64,000 bases of DNA from Eurosta solidaginis (lineage: Eukaryota; Arthropoda; Insecta; Diptera; Tephritidae): assembly GCF_040869045.1 (NCBI RefSeq), contig NW_027136910.1:248001-312000 (forward strand), given 5' to 3'. Position numbers and translations under genes: made by a program. Shown here piece after piece: positions 1 through 9,390 of this stretch. Positions within the stretch are counted from its first letter, which is position 1, and every line of letters starts with the position of its first letter. The notes beneath the pieces were generated by a model. It saw nothing but the letters and a program-made list of their open reading frames with translations. It had not been told where the DNA came from and made no database searches.

Positions 1-281
1 CAGCAATGGACCAACTCATGTTTCTACACGAACATATTGTAAGCCGATCATTGCTCGTTTGTAACGATTGTAATCACTACACGATGTTTATTGGACTGTG
101 GGTACTCCATGGGTTACTCTGATGTAATGCGGAGCTGGAGTATATGGTCCAGTCCTAGGACATCGCAATGTTAATTGGACCATATTTTTTGTATGAATTG
201 TGGCTAATTTTGGAGCACTCGGTTCGTCCATAGCGAGTACTCCATACATGCATGCATGGAGTACGCACGATTTTTGCAGGG
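1..281 (+). mobile_element. Partial copy of a 345-bp miniature inverted-repeat element (left end outside window)
   Basis: This segment matches positions 1152-1432 almost base for base and has the same length (281 bp). It therefore belongs to the TA-flanked element described at 1088-1432, cut by the window edge. The right terminus reads ATTTTTGCAGGG. The bases that follow are AT rather than TA, so the target duplication on this side is altered or lost. There is no coding capacity; open frames across it are shared by both copies and are not genes. Confidence 0.85.
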
Positions 282-959
282 ATTGAGCAGACTCAAAGGC
301 TTTGCCCTGCGATGTGGATTTACTTGAATGTTTTCGAGTATGTACCAACTCATTTATATCCCTTCTTCTTTCTCTCTTGTCTCTCACTCTTTGACTTCAT
401 CTTCCTTTGCTTCTTTCTCTTCGCTTTCCTCTATCGTCCTACTCCCTTTCCTATCTCCAATCTCCCACAGCCTCGTTTTCGTTGTTCCACTTCCTACTCT
501 CTCATCTATAGCGGAAGGTTTCAAGCCCAGGCAGATGATTGCACTAATGACAAAGAGGATGAATATAATAAGAGCCACCAGTCTGCTACGAGTGGCGAGT
601 AACTCGCTGGAAATCAAAAAATTTATGCCTAATGTTTAATATGAGAGATATTTTTGGGGTGTTGGCACCTTATGCAAATGTGATTTTTGGAAAGAATATT
701 AATTAATTAATTAAATACAGTGGGAAAAATAAACACAAATACCCCACGAAAACGTATAGAAGACATTTTACGCACATCTCGCCCAAAAAACAACCAGCGG
801 CTACCTCGAAGAAAACATCGAGCAAATGGCTACAAGTAACGAGCGACGTCTCTTATTATATTTATCCTTTTTGCTAATGATAATGGCGCGTTCCTGGTAA
901 TCGACGGATAGGCTATGCTCAGGGTGTATTGGGGATCATTTTTATCTTTGATATATAGG
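282..959. other. Non-coding stretch with a pyrimidine-rich tract
   Basis: Positions 360-520 are strongly C/T-rich. This gives open frames full of Ser, Phe and Leu with no recognisable domain. The rest is AT-rich. I see no gene, RNA or mobile-element terminus here. Confidence 0.6.
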
Positions 960-1860
960 GAGGTTAGATAGTAAGTTGTCGTGGAAGCTCCCTGTGGAAG
1001 AGAGAGTGAAAAAACTCATCGCAGCACTGTATGCATGCAAAGTTGCACGTGGGGCTTATCACCCTATCACTCTCTCATTGGGTATTACCCTGCAAAAATT
1101 GTTGGATCATGTGGTCCACTGGAGTACTTACCAGTATACTCCACTGTAATGCAGCAATGGACCAACTCATGTTTTTACACGAACATATTGTAAGCCGATC
1201 ATTGCTCGTTTTTAACGATTGTAATCACTACACGATGTTTATTGGACCGTGGGTACTCCATGGATTACTCTGATGTAATGCGGAACTGGAGTATGTGGTC
1301 CAGTCCTAGGACATCGCAATGTTAATTGGACCATATTTTTTGTATGAATTGTGGTTAATTTTGGAGCACTCGTTTGGTCCATAGCGAGTACTCCATACAT
1401 GCATGCATGAAGTACTCGCGATTTTTGCAGGGTAACGGCAATTGTTAAACCCATACCCATAAAAAGATCGCGTTAGTAACTGCAACGAGGCATAAGGCCT
1501 CGGGGCAGCTTGAGTGCAGGCTGTATGGCCACAGCAGTATAGCGCCATCTAATTTCCGTGCCTGAACTTCGGAAGAGATATTGGGATCACAATTGAGCCG
1601 GAAGGTTGGCACCAGGATGCAGAAATGGCAGAACATACTATACTTGTGCATACCGATGGTTCTCAATTAACGGAAGTGGTCGGGTCTGCTAACTAACTGG
1701 ACACTGCTTTCTGGCGTCACATGCTTATAAATTAGGCCGCGTCACAGCAGATGTAGGAAGTGCGAGCTGCATGATTCGTGTCTTGCGCTCGCTCCAGCTA
1801 TTAGGGGCGGTAGAATTGCCAGTTCTCTAGACAGCAATTAAGCTAGGTCCTAGAAAATGT
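960..1860 (+). pseudogene. Old LOA-type LINE relic (RT C-terminus and RNase H), split by a miniature element
   Basis: Translated pieces match the better preserved LINE at 11.2-16.8 kb. Positions 970-1085 encode SKLSWKLPVEERVKK, against SKLSWKLNVEERVKK in that element. After the interruption, 1500-1550 gives SGQLECRLYGHSSIA, 1585-1690 gives an RNase H start with HTDGS, and 1700-1800 gives TGHCFLASHAYKLG. Many stops, frameshifts and internal deletions are present, so this is a dead and much older copy. The miniature element at 1088-1432 sits inside it. Collapsing that insertion at its TA target restores the continuous reading WVLTAIVKP, which corresponds to WVFTAIVSP in the other copy. Confidence 0.8.
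1088..1432 (+). mobile_element. 345-bp miniature inverted-repeat transposon, TA target duplication
   Basis: The termini are inverted: CCCTGCAAAAAT on the left and ATTTTTGCAGGG on the right. TA is present on both sides (1086-1087 and 1433-1434). Removing the element with one TA rebuilds the reading frame of the LINE relic it interrupts, which proves the boundaries and the TA target. A TA target suggests mobilisation by a Tc1/mariner-type transposase (inference from target choice). No coding capacity. A second copy lies at 1-281. Confidence 0.85.
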
Positions 1861-2742
1861 CAAGTATTTGCCAAGAGGACAAATTCTGTAACACTATGGA
1901 CATATTCAGTGTATGTGAGGTGTTTATTGACCGTTGAGTTCGGCTTAACGTAACCTAGATATCGACGTACCTGACAAAACCTGTGGGGTGACATACTGTC
2001 AACGGTCAAAAGTCAATTGAAGTTATGACTACTTCAAATGGCCATATGATTAATTGGACTTATGACCACTTCAAATGGATATAAGGTCAATTGGCTTTAC
2101 CTGACCTTCCTTAGCCGTAGCTATATTCTATGCATGCTTTTCACGAGGTCAAATTTGACCACAAATTTGGTCATACCTTTGAAAACGGCTTATCATACAG
2201 CGTAAAATGCGTTAGGTGTCCGTTTTACTACGTTACTAACAATTGAATTGACAAATTAGTGAAAACGGCAATTACCTAACGGTTTAGCAAATTTGACATA
2301 CAAATTTCATTTTGCTGTCGTGTTGTCAAGTTCGTTTGCCAACTGGTAGTCCCCTAATAAATAGTGCCACAGCATATAAAACAATGCCAAATATTAGAAT
2401 GGTTTGTGAAATAAATGAACACAAAAATTTAGCTTGGGTTTTGAACAAATACTGTCAAATATGTCTGACCGACTTTGAATTCGCATATGTGAAATAATGA
2501 AAACGCATTTGGCCCCATATGACCAGCAGGTCAGTTAATTATTTTTTTTACTGTTACCGTAAGATTACCAGTGAAAACTGTTAAAATAACTAGATTTTCG
2601 TCAACATTAGATTGACAGTGAAGATTGTTGATGGGACATAGTTTCTGTGGCACCATGGTCATAAGAACAGAGTGGTGAGATCGTTGAGCGTAAGTTTTTA
2701 ATAATAAAATAATTTTAATAAAATAATTTAGATAAAATTTTT
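1861..2742. other. AT-rich non-coding region with a short repeated motif
   Basis: No gene is supported. At 1999-2110 a motif of the form 'gacttatgaccacttcaaatgg' recurs in two or three variants. Related sequence occurs in the opposite orientation at 7085-7185, which suggests a dispersed repeat that I cannot name. Confidence 0.5.
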
Positions 2743-2746
2743 TTAA

Positions 2747-2951
2747 GTTAAACGGTTTTATTGAAAACAATATTTACATGAAGTAATAATAATACTAAAA
2801 GCTAGAAAATAATTAGGGTTCCTAGGTACTAGTCATCACACTCCTCATCAACCTAGGGCGTTGATCAAATAATTAAATAAAAGCGCTGGGCGCGTGAAAT
2901 TGCTAAAAATGTGAGGCGTAGCATGACCTCATTAGGGTTCAGTAGGTCTTA
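2747..2951 (+). mobile_element. Foldback element, one arm and centre (second copy at 53019-53400), interrupted by a mariner-like element
   Basis: The segment starts with GTTAAACGGTTTTATTG after a TTAA (2743-2746), exactly as the complete copy at 53019 does. It continues through the arm into the central segment. The sequence then breaks at a TA into the DD41D transposon and resumes after it for about 14 bases (4216-4229, ATGACTATCAAT region). The second arm is missing beyond that point. Relative to the 53-kb copy the centre is inverted. There is no coding sequence. Confidence 0.8.
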
Positions 2952-2953
2952 TA

Positions 2954-4213
2954 TGCCGAGTGGCTTATGAAAGCCGCTACCAAAAAAAATTAAATAACTT
3001 TTTTTCTATTTAATGAATCTGGTTAATTTTTTTTTTTATTTTGCAGATTGACTTTTACATTTAACAAAAATGGATAACTGGGACACCGTAGTTTCGGTTC
3101 AAAGAGAGTATAGGCGCACGTTTGGCGGCAATCCTCCGAGCAGATGGACAATAATGAGACTTGTAAACAATTTTTCCGAGCATGGGGCAGTCAACAGAAG
3201 ACCTTACCATCGAAACCCTTCAGTTCGAACGGAGGAAACAATCGCTGCTGTAGCTGCTGCCATACAAAACAATCCACGTATTTCGACAAGAAGTTTATCT
3301 GCTCAAATGAGTGTAAGCAGACAGTCATTACAGTCAATTATGCACAAAGATTTGGACTTATTCCCATATAAAATTCAAATGGAACGCTGCAGACTTGCCG
3401 ATTCGCTAGGAATTTTTCCAGAAGATGCTTCAAATGGTGGAAGAGGATGGAAACATGTTGACCTGTCTTTTCATGTCTGATGAGGCCCATTTCGATTTAA
3501 ACGGCAACATAAACAAACAAAATTTTCGAATATGGAATGCTTCCAACCCACAGATACTCCGTGAGACGGAATTGCATCCACTTTGTGTCACAGTGTGGAG
3601 TGCGGTTTCATCACGCTGCATTATCGGGCGCTACTTCTTCGAAGAAAACGGTCACACCGTTACGGTTACTGGAGACCGTTACTTGAGCATGTTGAGAGAG
3701 TTTTTCTATCCAGAATTACGCCGAATGAGAATTTCTTTCAACTCTGTGTTGTTTCAGCAAGATGGTGCAAGTCCTCACATAGCCCGACCTGTTATGACAG
3801 AATTGCGACGAAAATTTCCCAATAAGCTGATATCCAGGAACTCCACATTCCGTTGACCACCCAGGTCGCCTGACCTTACTGCACCTGACTTTTTCTTGTG
3901 GGGTTATTGCAAACAGGAAGTCTACAAAGCAAAACCAACAAATTTGAATGAACTAAGGCAATCCATTCGAGAAACAATTGCGGCTATTCCTGTCTCAACT
4001 CTCCAAGCAGTAATGAACAACTTTTTGGTAAGATGCCGCATATGCATCAACGAGCAGGGGGGGCATTTAAAGTCCATTATGTTTAAAACTAATTAAGCTA
4101 TATTTAAGAAAATTGAATGAGCTTTAACATAAATAAAAGAAAAATGAATTTCATACACTGAAAAAAAAAATTATTTGAGTTTCTTAATGTAGCAAAATTC
4201 ATTAGCCACCCTG
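2954..4213 (+). mobile_element. Mariner-like (IS630/Tc1/mariner superfamily, DD41D) transposon, about 1.26 kb
   Basis: The element is bounded by TA at 2952-2953 and 4214-4215. Degenerate terminal inverted repeats are visible: TGCCGAGTGGCTTATGAA on the left, and CAGGGTGGCTAATGAA as the reverse complement of the right end. It is inserted in the centre of a foldback repeat whose uninterrupted form is seen at 53.2 kb, so the boundaries are independently supported. It carries one broken transposase gene. Length and layout are normal for this superfamily. Confidence 0.85.
3070..4096 (+). pseudogene. Broken DD41D mariner-like transposase
   Basis: Two overlapping frames encode one transposase of about 340 residues. 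The N-terminal part (3070-3400) is a helix-turn-helix DNA-binding region with PSRWTIMRLVNNF and TRSLSAQMSVSRQSL. A frameshift near 3390-3430 leads into the catalytic part. First aspartate: SDEAHFDLNG (about 3478). Second: FQQDGASPHIA (about 3760). Third: SPDLTAPDFFLWG (about 3880). Forty-one residues separate the second and third aspartates, counting the stop. TGA at 3854-3856 stands where the family has tryptophan before PPRSPD. DD41D spacing is known from rosa elements of tephritids and from other lineages of this superfamily; I cannot choose between them. The enzyme would cut and paste at TA, but this copy is inactive. Confidence 0.88.
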
Positions 4214-4229
4214 TATGACTATCAATAGC

Positions 4230-4985
4230 CGACCGCTACACAGAGTCAAGCTAAATATAACCGTTTAAAAATAGGTAGGTAATTTGTGTGAGAATTCAAA
4301 GTTTCACGTTTTTTGTGGTCTGCATGAAATAGCTATGACTACGAATCACGTGTTTCAAAAATATATGATGTAAACGTAACTATTTGATGAAATTCGATAA
4401 ATTTTTAAGCTTGTAGCCGTAAAAAAGGGGCAAAAATGACAGTTTATATGAAGTATATAATATATACCACCGATCTCTATGATTTTTTCAGACAACAATA
4501 TATGCTATATACGTAAGCATTTGGTGAAATTTGAAGCTTCTAGCTGTTAAAACGGGGCAGAAATTGCGCAAAGTTTCTTATCTCAACAATCGGTTCTAGG
4601 GGAGATATACTATATATACGACTGATCTCTTCGAATTTTTCAGACAACAATATCTGCTGCTGAAAGATATGACAAAAATCCTCTTTTCTGAAAAATCGGT
4701 TGTATGGGGGATAGATGCTTTAGTGGTCCCATCCGCCCGGTTCCGACAAATGTCTGATCCGACACCCGCTCACCAAATTTTATCAAGATATCTAAAAAAT
4801 GAGGAACTAGTTTGCATACAAACAGACAGACGGACATGGCTAAATCAACTCAGCTCTTCATCCTGATCATTTCGGTATACTTAGTGGTGGGTCTATCAAT
4901 TTTCCTTTTAGGACTTACAATTTTGAGATTCGCGACAAATTTAATATACCATTTCATTTTCATGGAAAGTATAAAAATTAGTTGA
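4230..4985 (+). repeat. Interspersed repeat family A, copy 1
   Basis: This non-coding repeat carries the recurrent motifs 'accgatctctatgattttttc', 'acaacaatatatgctatata', 'aatttgaagcttctagctgt' and near its end 'acagacggacatggctaaat', closing with 'ggaaagtataaaaa'. The same blocks in the same order occur at 23071-24042 and 44985-45595. It contains no protein signature. Comparable sequences are common in fly genomes, but I cannot assign a class. Confidence 0.75.
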
Positions 4986-5840
4986 GAATCTGTCATTTTA
5001 CAGATAGCTGTCATCTTTAGACCAAAAGTTTCTCTTCGGTTAGAATTACAAAATAAATTTGTTCTCTTGACAAAAAAACTCGGTTGAATTTAACCATAAT
5101 GGAACAGTTTTACCGAATGTCTGCTAATTCAATAAAAACAAACTGGACTAGTTGATTAAACTAGCGTCGTTTTATATCGGTGTATTTCTTGAATTCAATT
5201 TCTTTTATAATCACACCTTAAATTTCATTGCGATTAACAAGAATTGATATCAACACTCAACACATGTAACCAACCACCTATTTAGCCATTTGGGCTTCCT
5301 GCTTTGGTTGGTTGTTGCCGATGATTTTGTTGTTAGCGCAGTAAAACAGTGATAATCTCGGCGCATTAACACGCCCACAAAACTCTAATCCCACTCATCT
5401 ACTCACGCTTCACTAACGCGCGTTGTGGTTTAATCCCTAGCGACTATGTAGCTGGCTAATAATAACAAAGTGATGAACTGCATGTCCTGGCAGTGGCTTA
5501 TTTTGTAGCTGTTAATGCCTGTTACTCATACCTTTAGAACCGTTCAGTGTTTTAAATTACTTGCAGAAATTTTAGTTTAACCCTGGTATGAGACTCAGGT
5601 AATTACGATTTTTTTTTAAAGATGTTTTGTGTTTTTAAAACATAAAAGAACTTTTCAATTGTTTCCTATGCCAAAGGCTGTTAATTTTAATGAAAATAAT
5701 TGCATTTTGGGTCTCATTTGTGGCCACAGCGGTAAATAAGTGAAGTGGAAATTTTAAAAGTTTTGAGTTATTGTTGGTGTGGTAGTATTTCATCCATCAT
5801 TATTAATTGCGGCTTAGAATGGACTAACTAACGATAATTG
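4986..5840. other. Non-coding region, nothing recognised
   Basis: The stretch 5230-5560 is less AT-rich than its surroundings and has no repeat seen elsewhere in the window, so it may be unique or conserved non-coding DNA. No open frame, RNA or terminal repeat is supported. Confidence 0.5.
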
Positions 5841-5889
5841 GCAGCATCAAAGGGAGGAGAAGTCTTCCTAATACTACAACTACTACCCC

Positions 5890-6025
5890 TTACCTCCTGG
5901 GAAATGTTAATGGTCCTTTGACGGATACAGATCCTGTAGGATTCGGTAACAAGCACCATCAAGGTACCAGCACGGCTATTTCGGTAACGATTTAACATGG
6001 CCAATCCGAACTCCCACGAGAATAC
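5890..6025 (-). mobile_element. Diverged fragment of the (CAA)n-tailed retroposon
   Basis: The blocks 'aatggtcctttgacggatac', 'caccatcaaggtaccagcac' and 'ggtaacgatttaacatggcc' match the better preserved copies at 21574-21774, 22037-22446 and 50903-51318 in the same order. The fragment is truncated and has small insertions. Orientation follows the complete copies, whose (CAA)n end marks the 3' side on the minus strand. Confidence 0.65.
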
Positions 6026-6289
6026 TGAAAGGGCAAATCCATTTTTTTTTTTTTTTTGTCAGGGTCCATGACTCCGGGCCATATATACGTTATGCCTGGT
6101 ATGATAAGAAACTAATAGAACGTGCTTTATCTTCGTCATGAGGAGTTTACTTTTCAATTCTTAGTCCAAATAAGCAATTGTTGGCACGGATTGCTAGCCT
6201 GGCATTTTGTTTGCTCTTAATTCTGGTTCTCAGGCAGACAAAGTCATCGCCGTCATCATTAATTGGCGCTCAATCGCCTCAACGATTTT

Positions 6290-6890
6290 GGCCAGCTCGC
6301 ACCAAGTCACGCCAGCAATCCCAGGACCATCGGTGTTGTAGGCGTAGGGAACCATCCCGTCACAGCGGAGGTCACTACATGCATACGTTGACGTATCTTG
6401 CATGCCAAAATGTTATGGTTGGATGCGTTATTTGCAGCTCGTAGACTTCGCATATTCGAGACACTGTTTTCTTAGCTGACGTCAATCAAAATATTATGAA
6501 TTCGTTTTTCTGATAAAACTTGGCATATGATATTTCGACCTGCGGCGAATTCAATCAACTTCAACACTATATCGCGGTAGCCTAATTTTTCAACTTTAGA
6601 ACCAATGACCATTTTCATGCCCATGGTGCGTAGGCGGAAATAACTTTTATCCTGAAAAACCTCGCCTTGATGCGGATCGCGACAAGGAGCTCGTTCACAG
6701 CTATAAACGGAGATCTCGTTTCCACCTCAAAGTTAACATCGGACTCCAAACTTCGCTTCCCTGCTCATAGCTACTACGGTACGCGTCGCAAGGTCCCAGT
6801 GCATCGTACTGCTTGAATTTCGGTGAACCCGTCTGGCATCTGTACCTTCTCCCGAAATATGCTAGGTAAGAAGCCTAGGTAAGAAGTTTT
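6290..6890 (-). pseudogene. Decayed non-LTR retrotransposon endonuclease domain (RTE-like)
   Basis: On the minus strand, about 6640-6760 encodes SPFIAVNELLVAIRIKARFF and then VISAYAP, which resembles the strand pair leading into the SAYAP/CAHAP loop of apurinic-type LINE endonucleases. Further on, about 6370-6540 gives HNILIDVS and NNASNHNILACKIRQRM, resembling the IDHVLI and DSDHYLV motifs of the same fold. Stops and frame changes lie between them. No reverse transcriptase follows. The assignment rests on motif similarity read by eye, and RTE is the best guess rather than proven. Confidence 0.45.
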
Positions 6891-8634
6891 TAAATTTTTT
6901 TTTTAAGAATTACGGAAATTTTAGTTTACGTAGCCTCGTTAGAAATCGGAGCAACGGCTGGCCATTAAGGTCTAACCAATCCTACGCAAGCTTTCTTGTG
7001 GTCATCTTAAATATGGCACTCTTCCCGAAATGGTCAGAAGGTCAAAATGAGCTTTCTTCAATAAGCATAAAGTCAAATTAAGAAAATTCATAAAGTCAAT
7101 TGACTTGTGACCATTTGAACTGGCCATAAAGCCAAATAATATTATGGCCATTTGAAGTGGCTGTTGACCTTATGTCACCACCACTCATTTAAAATCTTTT
7201 GCGACAGCATTATCTCAACTGTTAGCAATAAAATGCATGTACATACACATTATGAATTAGGGATCGCACACAATTCTGAAAACCTCTCTCAACTCTCAAC
7301 CACATGAATCCGTGTGGCTTTACATTCCAATATCCCTTTTGTTTTTTTTTTTTTGTTTTTTATGTGCACGCAATTAATTTACGCAATTGTTTTGCGCTGT
7401 TTTCTTTATTATTTATTCCTTCTTATCATAATTTTAAAATGTCAATATTTGCACTCTGTCCTCGAGTTTACTCTACTGAAAAAATACAATTTTCTTTCTT
7501 TCTGTACAAACAACTTTTATTGTTTTCTTTGTTACTTTTTTTGTTTTTGGGTTGCCTGGGCGCCTGCTGGTGCTTACATATTTTCGCGCGTTTCATTACG
7601 ATTTTGTTTTCCACATTTTTTGCACCTTCGCCCATGCAAATCATTTAGAAAATCAACTACAATGCTAATAACTTACCAAGTTCTATTCCTTCCCTTCTTG
7701 TAATGCGCTCTTTCTGACGCATAGCAACACATCAAAACTTTTGATGGAAGTCATTGCGCCATTTGTTTAGTCTGTTATTGTACTTTTGTATCAACCTGCT
7801 GATGCATATAATTATGGAAATTTAAAATGTATGGAGCTACATCAGCAGCATTTGATGGCGCTTGAGTGCCATCGCATTATTGCAGCTCATCCATCCACCC
7901 ACGACCAGGAATGAAGCTCGCGGTGATTCAATGTAGCGATTTTTCATTACAACTGCAATGCTGAATATTTATTGTCATTGTTGTTGTTTTTGTATACATA
8001 AAAAGTAAATAAAGCATATACATTTGTAGAAATCTCTTCAATATACATATGTATGTATCTCTAATAACATGTGAGTAGAGAGGTAAAAGTTAATCAAAAT
8101 ATTTCGACGCGTTAAACCAATGAAATCACAGCACATCACATCATTTCATAATACCCATAGCACGTGATATCAAATCGTGTTAAGTTTGTCATTATCACAT
8201 CATAACACCCCCGGTCAATGAAAGCCTGTAAAAATGTATGTTCTTAATGGTTCTCACATATTCACCACAGTGCTTTTGTGGGAAACTTCTAAGAAAACGT
8301 GGAAAGATGTAATGATACCGCGAGCTGTGACGGATATTGTTATCATTTTGTTTTCCATTAAGCACTCATTTTTTGGATGGCTTGGTTGCACTGAAATCTT
8401 CACTTATATCCGACCTAGCACGACGGATTCCAATGCTAAGCTCGTGGGGAAAGCCAACTTTAATGGCCATCAGCTCTTTTAAGCTCTCCAAGTCTACGGT
8501 GATAGATCTTTGGGGACTCCCTGCAGCTGACTTACAATCACGACCGCTATCTGAGGTTGGCGCATAAGGGCTGACTACATTCACGACGGCGGTGTAGCCG
8601 CCACTTCTGTCATATTATTTTTACACATGGTCTT
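6891..8634. other. AT-rich non-coding region
   Basis: Positions 7085-7185 hold an inverted relative of the 'catttgaagtggccataag' motif seen near 2.0 kb. Positions 7304-7703 carry two overlapping open frames rich in Phe, Leu and Cys, produced by T-rich DNA with no domain. No gene is supported. Confidence 0.5.
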
Positions 8635-9186
8635 ATGAGTGCAAGGGCGTATGCAGGGGTAGCCAGTGGGCCCATTGCCCCACCTTTCGCGAACTAAGAA
8701 CACAAAACTGAAAGTTAAACATCAACAACATAAAAGGTTTTCAGTTCCACGCCTTTTTTTCAAATTATGAGCTTAATAATATTTATTTGCATAAATTTAT
8801 TAATAACTACATACACATACATAATACTTACCTATTCTTACTAATAAAGTAACTAAAATGATAAATGACTTTGAAAAAAATTAAGATGAGTCTTAAAGAC
8901 ATTGAAAAAGCAAACTTGCCGATGCCAAGGTTTTTTATAATTTATATGGTATTGATAATGAACTGGAATTGTGGCACAGGGCTTGCCAAAATCAGGGACC
9001 AACAGATCTTGTATGTGCCTTCGAGAAGACAGCATTCCATCCAAAAATAAGAGAAGCACTTGAAATTCTGCTTGCAATGCCCTGCACAACCGCAACTGTG
9101 GAACGCTCCTTCAGCACTCTAAGGAGGGTAAAGACGTGGTTGAGAACAGCAATGGCAGAATCTCGCCTTACGCCCCGATTCTAGTG
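8635..9186 (+). pseudogene. Internally deleted hAT transposon with transposase C-terminus
   Basis: Positions 8938-9184 encode YNLYGIDNELELWHRA and then IREALEILLAMPCTTATVERSFSTLRRVKTWLR. The second string is a typical hAT C-terminal dimerisation segment with the conserved ERSFS core. It ends at TAG 9182-9184. About 300 bp upstream, the sequence around 8640 (CAAGGGCGTATGCAGGGG) looks like the 5' end of such an element. Almost all of the catalytic body is missing, so this is a deletion derivative. The 3' terminus cannot be placed. hAT transposases of this type give 8-bp duplications, but none can be read here. Confidence 0.7.
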
Positions 9187-9390
9187 TGGTAACAACATTC
9201 TTCACCACGGTAACGAAATCATGTGGCAACTTTTACACCCTTTTTGTATTCTAACCGCGAAAGTAGCTGGATAATGTTTTACCCACAGAAGTAGGTGGTT
9301 ACATCGAAATAACCACACAACAGCTGTTGTTTAGAAAAAGGCAAAACTTAAAAATAAAGAATTGTAAGCTCAAATAAGTAAAGATAATAG

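Noticed and set aside
252..639. Hydrophobic and Ser-rich frames of about 100-116 codons
   Set aside because: They start inside the miniature element and continue into a pyrimidine tract; composition explains both frames.
3020..3050. Polypyrimidine tract and TTTTGCAG before the transposase ATG, as a 3' splice acceptor
   Set aside because: It lies inside the mariner-like element, whose genes are normally intronless, and no donor within the element fits.
7304..7703. Two overlapping plus-strand frames of 114 and 129 codons that look like membrane proteins
   Set aside because: They are produced by T-rich DNA, overlap each other in different frames and have no recognisable domain or start context.
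8366..8584. 72-codon minus-strand frame rich in charged residues
   Set aside because: No motif could be recognised, and the overlapping plus-strand frames are equally open.
9184..9345. A further miniature element with TGTGGTAA/TTAACCACA-like ends
   Set aside because: The inverted match is only about 8 bp with mismatches and no target duplication could be read.
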